From: Patescibacteria group bacterium
Lineage (GTDB): Bacteria; Patescibacteriota; Microgenomatia; Levybacterales; UBA12049
Length of the DNA stretch: 7,974 nt
NCBI GenBank assembly: GCA_018900295.1
Contig: JAHIGH010000254.1
Location: forward strand, 1-7,974
Reading direction: 5' to 3'
The position numbers and the translations under genes were made by a program. How positions within the stretch are numbered: position 1 is the stretch's first letter; each line of letters begins with the position of its first letter. Below are positions 1-6,214 of this stretch, piece by piece. The notes beneath the pieces were generated by a model. The model was not told the origin of the DNA and ran no database searches. It saw only the letters and a program-made list of their open reading frames with translations.

Positions 1-238
1 AGACTCTACCAAAAAAATCATCACCAAAAAAACAGGCAGTGAAATGGCTTTTATAACAATCAGCAATGAAAGGGGAATAAACATTGAATGTATAGTTTTT
101 CCAAAAGTATTCGAGCGTTGTAAAAGCCTTCTTCTTAACGATACGGTAATCATAATCGAAGGCCGCCTGGATAACAAAATGGACAAAATGATCATCATCG
201 TTGAAACGATCAGTCCCGCAAAAAACATTGTCGGATGA
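1..238 (+). CDS. dnaE: DNA polymerase III alpha subunit, C-terminal end (partial, 5' end outside window)
   Basis: The frame is already open at the window edge (first full codon at base 2) and ends at TGA 236-238, giving 78 visible residues. The stretch KKTGSEMAF, then an FPKVFE motif, then VIIIEGRLDN and a last strand before the stop, matches the OB-fold (tRNA-anti type) near the C terminus of bacterial replicative DnaE, whose family pattern is K-x-G-x-x-MAF...vvFP..f...v.G. This domain binds single-stranded template; the polymerase core would lie upstream. The protein stops right after the OB fold, so it lacks the longer C-terminal tau-binding extension of the E. coli type. The usual Asp after MAF is Asn here (SNERG). 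An internal ATG at 44 could be taken as a start, but the homology begins before it, so this is the tail of a longer gene. A free-standing OB-fold protein is the less likely alternative. Confidence 0.8.
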   Translation, partial: DSTKKIITKKTGSEMAFITISNERGINIECIVFPKVFERCKSLLLNDTVIIIEGRLDNKMDKMIIIVETISPAKNIVG

Positions 239-276
239 TGTTTTCTGTATTTATTGTTAAATTGTTGAGTTGGATA

Positions 277-305
277 TTGACTTATATGAGCTTACCAAGT
301 AAAAT
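277..305 (+). promoter_or_regulatory. Probable sigma70-type promoter of the atp operon
   Basis: TTGACT (277-282) and TAAAAT (300-305) are separated by exactly 17 bases. Each hexamer matches the consensus at five of six positions. Transcription would start near 312, leaving a leader of about 20 nt before the atpB ATG at 332. That leader (A/T only for much of its length) has no Shine-Dalgarno sequence. The promoter lies in the only non-coding gap between dnaE and atpB, the expected place for an operon promoter. No clear terminator for dnaE is seen in this gap, so some read-through is possible. Confidence 0.6.
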
Positions 306-331
306 TAATCTTTGTAATAAATAAATAATAT

Positions 332-1069
332 ATGTCAGCAGGATTTGCTCCGGAAACTATAATAAATATTGGTTCATTTCCAATAACTAACACCATATTA
401 AATACATTATTCGTTGACGCAGTTATAATAGGAGGGGTTTTTTACCTGAATAAACGTATCAAAAAAATTCCCGGCTTTTTCCAAAATATCACGGAGATGC
501 TTATACAAACTTTCTACGATATAACAGAAACAATTTCAGGCAGTAATGCAAAAAAGATTTTCCCTTTCTTCATGAGCTTCTTCATATTTATACTTATCGC
601 GAATTGGTCAGGATTGATCCCCGGAAATGGAGCTATCGGATTGAAGGGGAAAGAAGGCGGACATCTTATACCTATTTTCCGTAACGCAACAAGCGACCTG
701 AATGTGACGCTTGCCCTCGCGTTAATTTCTGTTTTCGCTACCCATGTCTTGAGCCTGAAAGCAATAGGTTTAAAAGACTATTTATCCCGCTTCTTTTCAT
801 TCAATCCGATTAATTTATTTGTAGGGATTTTGGAAATCATTTCGGAAATTACAAAAATCATCTCGCTTTCTTTCCGTCTTTTTGGTAATATATTTGCGGG
901 AGAAATAGTTTTGATAACAATCGGCTCTCTCTTTGCTTTTATATTTCCTCTCCCTTTTATAGCCCTGGAAATTATTGTTGGACTGGTACAGGCTTTAGTA
1001 TTTTCTATGTTAACAATGGTATTTATGACAATACTAATGACGCCGCATCATCAGGAGGCACATGCGTAA
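332..1069 (+). CDS. atpB: F1Fo ATP synthase subunit a
   Basis: This is the membrane stator subunit that carries ions past the c-ring. At 245 residues it has several hydrophobic segments (roughly 21-38, 77-95, 124-146, 160-190, 193-235). The diagnostic stretch FRLFGNIFAGE (181-191) contains Arg182, Asn186 and Glu191, which correspond to E. coli Arg210, Asn214 and Glu219; Arg182 is the essential residue facing the c-subunit carboxylate. Gln220 in GLVQALVF matches E. coli Gln252. The N terminus, with ETIINIGSFPITN, is of the short type I associate with Patescibacteria. The ATG at 332 is chosen because it follows the promoter closely and begins just before the conserved start; there is no Shine-Dalgarno sequence. 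No atpI-like gene precedes it. The C terminus ends in a His-rich HHQEAHA tail. It is the first gene of the operon, followed by atpE after 33 nt. Confidence 0.95.
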   Translation: MSAGFAPETIINIGSFPITNTILNTLFVDAVIIGGVFYLNKRIKKIPGFFQNITEMLIQTFYDITETISGSNAKKIFPFFMSFFIFILIANWSGLIPGNGAIGLKGKEGGHLIPIFRNATSDLNVTLALALISVFATHVLSLKAIGLKDYLSRFFSFNPINLFVGILEIISEITKIISLSFRLFGNIFAGEIVLITIGSLFAFIFPLPFIALEIIVGLVQALVFSMLTMVFMTILMTPHHQEAHA

Positions 1070-1085
1070 AAAAAATAAATAAATT

Positions 1086-1097
1086 GGAGGAGGTGAT
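1086..1097 (+). promoter_or_regulatory. Very strong Shine-Dalgarno site for atpE
   Basis: GGAGGAGGTGAT lies just before the atpE ATG at 1103. Its part AGGAGGTGAT (1088-1097) can pair without a mismatch with the usual anti-Shine-Dalgarno end of bacterial 16S rRNA, and the AGGAGG core sits 9 nt from the start codon. No other gene in the operon has more than a three- or four-base match. The site fixes the atpE start and suggests that translation of the c subunit, needed in many copies, is boosted specifically. Confidence 0.85.
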
Positions 1098-1102
1098 ATT
1101 AT

Positions 1103-1309
1103 ATGGAAATTAGCTTATCAGGAGGTATTATTATAGCAATCGGAGGTACTTTGCCGGCTTTGGCAGTAGGTTTAATAGGCGCAAAAGCGATGGAGGCTAT
1201 AGGTAGAAATCCGGATGCGCAAGGAAAAATTCTTCCGGCGATGTTACTGGCTATGGCATTCGCTGAAGCAATAGCTATATATTCACTTATCTTAGCTTTT
1301 ATTAAATAA
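1103..1309 (+). CDS. atpE: F1Fo ATP synthase subunit c (rotor ring)
   Basis: This 68-residue hairpin of two membrane helices (about 7-32 and 42-66) is joined by the polar loop GRNPDAQ (34-40), the conserved contact for gamma and epsilon. Glu55 in AFAEAIAIYSL is the ion-carrying carboxylate. By alignment with the Na+-type c subunit of Ilyobacter tartaricus, the sodium ligands Gln32 and Ser66 are replaced by Val22 and Ala56, so proton coupling is inferred. The helix-1 glycine motif GxGxGxG reads G15-x-L17-x-A19-x-A21; glycine-to-alanine changes here are known in other species to alter ring size, so the number of c copies may be unusual. The start is set by the strong Shine-Dalgarno site. The protein is shorter than E. 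coli c (79 residues) mainly at its ends. A small repeat element separates it from atpF. Confidence 0.96.
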   Translation: MEISLSGGIIIAIGGTLPALAVGLIGAKAMEAIGRNPDAQGKILPAMLLAMAFAEAIAIYSLILAFIK

Positions 1310-1423
1310 TTTATCTTACGCAAAATGTTATTGTTCGAGCGTAGCGATAGCGAAGTCGAGAACTTATCGATGAAGGCTGGCGGCCATACTCGAAAAATAT
1401 ATTGCGTAACATAAATAATTTAT
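1303..1423. mobile_element. Small MITE-like palindromic element inserted between atpE and atpF
   Basis: A perfect 12-bp direct repeat, TAAATAATTTAT, lies at 1303-1314 and again at 1412-1423. Between its copies are imperfect terminal inverted repeats: CTTACGCAA... (1315-1339, ending TTCGAG) and CTCGAAA...TTGCGTAAC (1389-1410). The core TTACGCAA/TTGCGTAA pairs without mismatch. The interior (1333-1363) has GTTCGAG...TCGAGAAC ends around TAGCGA direct repeats. No protein is encoded. Deleting one direct repeat plus the element restores TAA-TTT-ATG, a 3-nt gap like others in this operon. This is the pattern of a non-autonomous element with a target-site duplication, although 12 bp is long for one. 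The flanking repeat is itself nearly palindromic, so in RNA the whole 1304-1421 span can fold as one long imperfect stem running from the atpE stop codon to the base before the atpF ATG. Confidence 0.65.
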
Positions 1424-1928
1424 GGAAATACTTAACGATTTTGGGATAAATTGGATGTTGATGGTAGCGCAAATAATCAATTTTTTGATTATTTTATACG
1501 TGTTAAAAAGATTTCTATATAAACCAATATTTGGCGTAATAAAAAAGCGGGAACAATCTATTACGGAAGGACTGAAGCATGCTGAGGACGCAAGGATACT
1601 TTTAGAAAAAACTGCTGCCAAAGAAAAGGACATATTAAAGAAAGCGCAGGAGGAATCAAAAAAGCTTTTAGAAGAAACAAAAAAACAGAGGGATGAGATA
1701 TTTAAATCGACTGAAGTATTGGCGCAAAAAAGGGCAGGACAAATACTTGAGGAAGCCAAAAAACAGATAACTTTTGAGACAAATAAGGCAAAAAAAGAAT
1801 TATCTTTACAAGTCAGCGGGTTAGCAGTGGAATTCATACAAAGCTCAGTCGGAGAACTTTTCAGTAAAGAAGACCAGGATATGATAGTCAACAATGCAAT
1901 TACCAAAATAAGAAGACGCGTCGATTAA
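1422..1928 (+). CDS. atpF: F1Fo ATP synthase subunit b (peripheral stalk)
   Basis: This 168-residue stator stalk subunit anchors delta and the alpha3beta3 head to subunit a. One N-terminal membrane helix (about 11-30) carries the family pattern GINWMLMVAQIINF followed by the basic KRFLYKPI exit. Residues 40 to about 130 form a charged, Lys/Glu/Ala-rich coiled coil, and the C-terminal part (130-160, ending VGELFSKEDQ) is the region that binds delta in this family. Length is normal (E. coli 156). The ATG at 1422 starts the conserved segment; it has no Shine-Dalgarno sequence and directly follows the base of a predicted long hairpin formed by the inserted element, so its translation may be hindered or depend on ribosomes arriving from upstream. 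The next gene starts 1 nt after its stop codon. Confidence 0.94.
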   Translation: MEILNDFGINWMLMVAQIINFLIILYVLKRFLYKPIFGVIKKREQSITEGLKHAEDARILLEKTAAKEKDILKKAQEESKKLLEETKKQRDEIFKSTEVLAQKRAGQILEEAKKQITFETNKAKKELSLQVSGLAVEFIQSSVGELFSKEDQDMIVNNAITKIRRRVD

Positions 1929-1929
1929 T

Positions 1930-2283
1930 ATGGATAAAAAATTAATTAAAAAGCTGGCAAAAGCAAGTTATATCGGTAATCAAATAGATGAAAAAAGTGT
2001 GAATAGGATAGTACCAAATTTAAACAGAAAACAATTAAAAGAATATATTAAAGCTCTAAAAAACCTGGAAAATAAATTTACAGTATATATTGATTACTCA
2101 AATGAATTAAGGGAAAATAATAAAAAAGAGATTGTCGGCTTATTTCCGAATAAGAAAGTTTATTTCAAAAAAAATGCGGATCTTATTATGGGTATAAAAA
2201 TTAGAGAAAATGATATTGTTCGAAATATAAATTTAAAGAATTCGCTTAAACAAATAACCGAATACTTTGAGAAATACATATGA
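1930..2283 (+). CDS. atpH: F1Fo ATP synthase delta subunit, short form
   Basis: Position between atpF and atpA and the C-terminal pattern identify this as the delta (OSCP-like) subunit that links the b stalk to the top of F1. Residues 48-115 fit the delta C-terminal domain: KFTVYIDYSNEL, a predicted helix, then KVYFKKNADLIMGIKIREND and a last amphipathic helix. Typical delta proteins are about 170-180 residues, with an N-terminal six-helix domain of about 105 residues that binds the alpha N termini. Here only about 45 residues precede the C-terminal domain, so the helical domain is reduced to perhaps two helices. The start cannot lie much further upstream because atpF ends 1 nt before it. The codons are very A/T-rich. 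Its TGA overlaps the atpA ATG (ATGA), suggesting coupled translation. Identity rests mostly on context and the C-terminal half. Confidence 0.82.
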   Translation: MDKKLIKKLAKASYIGNQIDEKSVNRIVPNLNRKQLKEYIKALKNLENKFTVYIDYSNELRENNKKEIVGLFPNKKVYFKKNADLIMGIKIRENDIVRNINLKNSLKQITEYFEKYI

Positions 2284-3821
2284 TAGATAGTCAAAGCGTA
2301 ATTAAAAATTTAGAAAATCGCTTAAAAAATTTTTCTCAGGATAAATCAAAAGAAAATATTGGAATAGTTGAGACTAACCAGGACGGCGTTATTTCATGTT
2401 CGGGATTATCACAAGCCGGCATGGGAGAAATTGTAGATTTTGAAAAAGGCGGAAATGGAGTTGTTTTCAATCTGGACGAAGATAGCGTATCTATTATTTT
2501 ATTGGACGTGAATTTAACAATAAAAGAAGGAGATATAGTTAAAAGGACAGGCAAAATTCTTTCAATCATGGCTTCGGAAGATCTTCTCGGCCGGGTAGTG
2601 ACTCCCCTTGGCAAGCCTCTTGACGGCAAAGCAAATATAACCAAAGGCAAGGAAATGCCGCTTGAACGGATTGCGGCAGGAGTAGTACAAAGAGAACCGG
2701 TGAATACACCTTTAAAAACCGGTGTAAAGTCAATCGACGCTACTATCCCGATAGGACGTGGACAAAGGGAACTAATTATAGGAGATCGTGGATTGGGGAA
2801 AACAGCGATTGCGATAGACACTATTATAAATCAAAGACTATTCCAACCCGGCAATAAAGAGAACAAACAAAAATTAAAACCGGTTATTTGTATCTATGTA
2901 GCCATAGGACAGAAGGATAGTTCAATCGCTCAAATCGTAAATAGGCTGAAAGAAGAGCAAGCGCTGGATTATACCATCGTCGTCTCGGCAAGCTCATCTG
3001 CGCCGGCTGCTCTTCAATATCTCGCTCCGTATGGAGGCTCTGCAATTGCAGAATACTTCATGGAAAAAGGCGCGGACGTTCTTATAGTCTATGATGATTT
3101 GACCAAACATGCATGGGCATACCGTCAAATTTCTCTGGTACTCAGACGGCCGGCAGGTCGTGAAGCATACCCCGGAGATATTTTCTATCTTCATAGCAGG
3201 CTTCTGGAGAGAGCAGTAAGGCTAAATGAGAAAAACGGAGGAGGGTCAATTACAGCTCTTCCGATTATTGAAACGCAGGCCGGAGATATTTCCGCTTATA
3301 TTCCGACAAATGTCATTTCTATAACCGACGGACAGATATTCCTGGAAGCAAACTTATTTAATATTGGTATAAGGCCGGCAATCAACGCAGGTAATTCGGT
3401 ATCAAGGGTAGGAGGATCTGCGCAAACAGGGGCGATAAAATCTGTTGCGGGCAAAATGCGTCTGGACCTCGCGCAATATAGGGAATTAGCCGCATTCGCA
3501 CAATTCGGCAGCGAGCTTGATCCTGCAACCCAAAAACAGCTGGACCGAGGGCAAAGGCTAACCGAAATTCTCAAGCAACCGCAATATAAACCTTTCTCAG
3601 AAGCGGAAGAAATTTTAAGCATTTGGTCTGTAACCAGCGGTAACCTTGATGATATTCCGGCAAATACTGTAACACGATTCGAAACAGAATTTATTGAATA
3701 TGTACGAACCCATGAACGTAAAGTAATGGATGAATTATCAGATGGAAAGAAACTCGATGAAAAAAAGATAAAAATGCTCGATAAAATGATAAAAGATTTT
3801 AAAAAAAAATTTAGTATCTAA
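2280..3821 (+). CDS. atpA: F1Fo ATP synthase subunit alpha
   Basis: This non-catalytic nucleotide-binding subunit of the F1 head has 513 residues, the same length as E. coli alpha. Domains in order are an N-terminal beta-barrel (about 25-95), the nucleotide-binding domain (about 96-380) and a C-terminal helical domain. The P-loop at 168-175 reads GDRGLGKT rather than the usual GDRQTGKT. The Walker B region is VLIVYDDLTKHAWAYRQ (267-283) followed by RRPAGREAYPGD and LHSRLLERA. The arginine finger completing the catalytic site on beta is Arg376 in NSVSRVGGSAQ. AQFGSELDPATQ (407-418) is also conserved. The KHAWAYRQ form, instead of KQAVAYRQ, is one I link to Patescibacteria. The start overlaps atpH by 4 nt. 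The C terminus is Lys-rich (about 485-511). atpG follows after 3 nt. Confidence 0.97.
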   Translation: MIDSQSVIKNLENRLKNFSQDKSKENIGIVETNQDGVISCSGLSQAGMGEIVDFEKGGNGVVFNLDEDSVSIILLDVNLTIKEGDIVKRTGKILSIMASEDLLGRVVTPLGKPLDGKANITKGKEMPLERIAAGVVQREPVNTPLKTGVKSIDATIPIGRGQRELIIGDRGLGKTAIAIDTIINQRLFQPGNKENKQKLKPVICIYVAIGQKDSSIAQIVNRLKEEQALDYTIVVSASSSAPAALQYLAPYGGSAIAEYFMEKGADVLIVYDDLTKHAWAYRQISLVLRRPAGREAYPGDIFYLHSRLLERAVRLNEKNGGGSITALPIIETQAGDISAYIPTNVISITDGQIFLEANLFNIGIRPAINAGNSVSRVGGSAQTGAIKSVAGKMRLDLAQYRELAAFAQFGSELDPATQKQLDRGQRLTEILKQPQYKPFSEAEEILSIWSVTSGNLDDIPANTVTRFETEFIEYVRTHERKVMDELSDGKKLDEKKIKMLDKMIKDFKKKFSI

Positions 3822-3824
3822 ATT

Positions 3825-4691
3825 ATGGCAACAGTAATTTCATTAAAAAGAAGAATGAAGGCGGCACAAAATGTATCTAAAACTACAAAGGCCATGCAGA
3901 TGATTTCGGCATCGAAATTAAAAAAGGCGCAATATGCGGCTTTATCTACCAGACCTTATGTTCAGGAACTTGATTTGATGACTAAAAATATTATCAATGC
4001 GATAGATAAAATATCTTTTAATCATCCGTATCTGAAGTCTCGTAAAACAACCGGAAAAACTCTTCTCATTATTCTGGCGCCGGATAAGGGTCTTTGCGGA
4101 GGTCTGGTTTCAAATTTACTGCGCGAGCAGATAGCATATCATAAAAAAAACCCTGATAATTCATTTTATATTCCGATAGGTAAAAAAATTGAAGGATATG
4201 TCGCGCGATTGAGCAAAGATGTCATAGCTACATTCCGTTTTGGAGTAACCAACCCAACTTTTGATGTTATTGCCCCGATTATGAAAATTATTGATGAATA
4301 TTATTTAGGCGGTAAGGTTGACGGTGTGAAAGTTCTATTCACGGATTTTAGGAGTTTTTTCTCACAAATACCGACCATAGCAACTCTTCTTCCTATAGAA
4401 TTGCCTGTAGAAGTTGCAAAGGGAAAGCAGTCGTGCTTTTACGTATTTGAACCGGAAGCGTCGGAAATACTTCCTGATTTATTACGTCATCATGTAGAGA
4501 TGACTTTCTATCATTTCTTTCTGGAAAGCTTCGTGTCCGAGCAAGCCGGCAGGATGATTGCTATGCAGAACGCGACAACCAACGCAAATGATATAATCGA
4601 AGACCTGCGGCTGGAATATAATAAGACAAGGCAAGCAAAAATAACTAGCGAATTACTTGATATTACAGGCGCGGCAATAGCAGCAGCATAA
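3825..4691 (+). CDS. atpG: F1Fo ATP synthase subunit gamma (central shaft)
   Basis: This 288-residue protein (E. coli 287) forms the rotating shaft inside alpha3beta3. The N-terminal coiled-coil helix carries RRMKAAQNVSKTTKAMQMIS and SASKLKKAQ (residues 9-36). The Rossmann-like middle has ILAPDKGLCGGL (83-94), equivalent to the family's SDRGLCGGxN. The C-terminal helix has SEQAGRMIAMQNATTNA and NKTRQAKITSEL (238-277), the partner of the N-terminal helix in the shaft. No gaps or frame breaks are visible. It starts 3 nt after the atpA stop codon with no Shine-Dalgarno sequence, so it probably relies on translation of atpA. Downstream, the spacing to atpD is stretched to 92 nt by a repeat element. 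Confidence 0.96.
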   Translation: MATVISLKRRMKAAQNVSKTTKAMQMISASKLKKAQYAALSTRPYVQELDLMTKNIINAIDKISFNHPYLKSRKTTGKTLLIILAPDKGLCGGLVSNLLREQIAYHKKNPDNSFYIPIGKKIEGYVARLSKDVIATFRFGVTNPTFDVIAPIMKIIDEYYLGGKVDGVKVLFTDFRSFFSQIPTIATLLPIELPVEVAKGKQSCFYVFEPEASEILPDLLRHHVEMTFYHFFLESFVSEQAGRMIAMQNATTNANDIIEDLRLEYNKTRQAKITSELLDITGAAIAAA

Positions 4692-4700
4692 ACATTACAC

Positions 4701-4764
4701 ATTGTCATTCCCGCGAAGGCGGGCGACAGCACGAAGTGCATAGCACCCTTGTGGTGAATCCAGT
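4701..4764. repeat. Dispersed palindromic repeat between atpG and atpD (multi-hairpin)
   Basis: The stretch begins ATTGTCATTCCC and ends GAATCCAGT, end sequences shared with the repeat at 7694-7723 (12 of 12 and 8 of 8 bases). It can fold into three successive hairpins: CCCGC-GAAG-GCGGG (4710-4723), GCAC-GAA-GTGC (4729-4739) and CACC-CTTGT-GGTG (4744-4756), enclosed by ATTC (4707-4710) and GAAT (4756-4759), which compete with the first and third hairpins for one base each. Repeats with GTCATTCCCGCG...GAATCCAG ends are widespread in bacterial genomes. A 6-bp direct repeat, ACATTA, flanks it at 4692-4697 and 4777-4782 and may mark the insertion point. It lies wholly in the atpG-atpD gap and leaves both genes intact. 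Confidence 0.65.
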
Positions 4765-4783
4765 AAAATAATAACGACATTAT

Positions 4784-6202
4784 ATGATAGAAAAGAATAA
4801 CAAAAAAACAAATAAAGAAGGAATAATTGTACGGGTCGCGGGGCCTGTCGTAGATATTTATTTTGAAGATGAAGTACCAAATATTTACGAAGCCTTACTA
4901 CTTACGATGCCTGATGGGAAAGAATTAACGCTGGAAGTTCAATTCCAAATTGGTGACAGGGAAGTTCGTGCTTTAGCTTTCGGATCCACAGACGGCTTGG
5001 CTAGAGGTACAAAAGTGAAAAGAACTTTTGATCCGATCAAAGTACCTGTAGGAGAAAAAACCCTGGGAAGAATATTCAACGTATTAGGTAAGACGATCGA
5101 CGGACATGATTTTGATACCAAAGGCGTAGAATTTCATCCAATCCACAAAGAAGCACCCAAGCTTACCGACCAGCAAACATTCCCGCAAGTTCTTGAAACA
5201 GGAATTAAAGTTATTGATCTTATTTCACCTTTTACCAAGGGAGGCAAAATCGGAATCTTCGGAGGAGCAGGGGTAGGAAAAACAGTTATTGTTAAAGAGC
5301 TTATCAGAAATATCGCTACAGAACACAAGGGACACTCTGTATTTGCCGGAGTTGGAGAAAGAACAAGGGAAGGAACTGACTTGTGGCTCGAAATGGTTGA
5401 AGCAAAAGTTATGGATAAGACAGTCATGGTATACGGGCAAATGAATGAGCCTCCGGCCAATAGACTTCGTGTAGCTCTTACAGCTTTATCTATGGCAGAA
5501 TATTTCCGTGATGAAAAAAAAGAGGATGTGCTACTATTTATTGATAATGTATTCCGTTTCGCACAGGCAGGCAGCGAGGTATCGGCGCTTTTAGGGCGTG
5601 TTCCATCAGCTGTCGGATATCAACCGACTCTGGCTTCGGAAATCGGACAGTTACAGGAGCGTATCACATCAACCAAAAAGGGATCTATTACCTCACTGCA
5701 GGCTGTTTATGTACCAGCGGATGATTATACGGATCCCGCACCGGCTACAATCTTCGCACATTTAGACGCAACAATAACTCTGGAGCGCTCTATTGCAGAG
5801 CAAGGAATTTATCCTGCAGTTGACCCTCTTACTTCAACATCAAGGATATTAGATGCTTCTATAGTCGGACAAGAGCATTATGATGTAGCACGCGGTATAC
5901 AACGGGTACTCCAGCGATATAAGGACCTGCAGGATATTATCGCTATTTTAGGTATTGATGAGCTGTCAGACGATGATAAATTAACCGTATCAAGAGCACG
6001 AAAAATACAAAGATTTCTCAGCCAGCCTATGTTCGTTGCTGAAATATTTACCGGACAAGCAGGAAAATATGTAAAGATAGATGAGACTGTTAAAGGATTT
6101 AAAGAAATTCTTGAAGGTAAATATGATGATCTCTCCGAGCAGGCATTTTATATGGTTGGAACAATTGAAGAAGCTGTGGAAAAAGCAAAAAAAGCCAACT
6201 AG
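4784..6202 (+). CDS. atpD: F1Fo ATP synthase subunit beta (catalytic)
   Basis: This 472-residue catalytic subunit makes or hydrolyses ATP at the alpha-beta interfaces. After an N-terminal beta-barrel (GIIVRVAGPVVDIYF at 13-27), the P-loop GGAGVGKT spans 160-167. AGVGERTREG (188-197) holds the catalytic Glu192 and Arg193. Walker B is VLLFIDNVFRF (249-259, Asp254), followed by AGSEVSALLGR and PSAVGYQPTL. Tyr343 in IYPAVDPL is the adenine-stacking residue. The rotor-contact loop DELSEED reads DELSDDD (392-398). All catalytic residues I can check are present. The start at 4784 is the only ATG before the conserved barrel; it has no Shine-Dalgarno sequence and lies 92 nt after atpG because of an inserted repeat, so translational coupling to atpG is probably lost. 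The first dozen residues are Lys/Asn-rich and poorly conserved. atpC follows after 12 nt. Confidence 0.97.
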   Translation: MIEKNNKKTNKEGIIVRVAGPVVDIYFEDEVPNIYEALLLTMPDGKELTLEVQFQIGDREVRALAFGSTDGLARGTKVKRTFDPIKVPVGEKTLGRIFNVLGKTIDGHDFDTKGVEFHPIHKEAPKLTDQQTFPQVLETGIKVIDLISPFTKGGKIGIFGGAGVGKTVIVKELIRNIATEHKGHSVFAGVGERTREGTDLWLEMVEAKVMDKTVMVYGQMNEPPANRLRVALTALSMAEYFRDEKKEDVLLFIDNVFRFAQAGSEVSALLGRVPSAVGYQPTLASEIGQLQERITSTKKGSITSLQAVYVPADDYTDPAPATIFAHLDATITLERSIAEQGIYPAVDPLTSTSRILDASIVGQEHYDVARGIQRVLQRYKDLQDIIAILGIDELSDDDKLTVSRARKIQRFLSQPMFVAEIFTGQAGKYVKIDETVKGFKEILEGKYDDLSEQAFYMVGTIEEAVEKAKKAN

Positions 6203-6214
6203 GTTAAATAGTTT

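Noticed and set aside
239..331. A riboswitch or structured leader before atpB
   Set aside because: The predicted leader is only about 20 nt and A/T-rich, too short for a known riboswitch fold.
1370..1414. Possible 14-codon peptide inside the atpE-atpF element, starting ATGAAGGCTGGC
   Set aside because: It has no ribosome binding site, lies within an inverted repeat and has no recognisable sequence; it is most likely chance.
1364..1906. Long open frame on the - strand opposite atpF
   Set aside because: It is a Ser/Cys/Phe-rich shadow of the Lys/Glu-rich coiled-coil codons of atpF, and atpF is a clear family member.
4701..4764. Cloverleaf-like fold of the atpG-atpD repeat as a possible tRNA
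   Set aside because: It lacks the TTC-loop and acceptor features, is too short, and shares its ends with another intergenic repeat, so it is better explained as a dispersed palindromic element.
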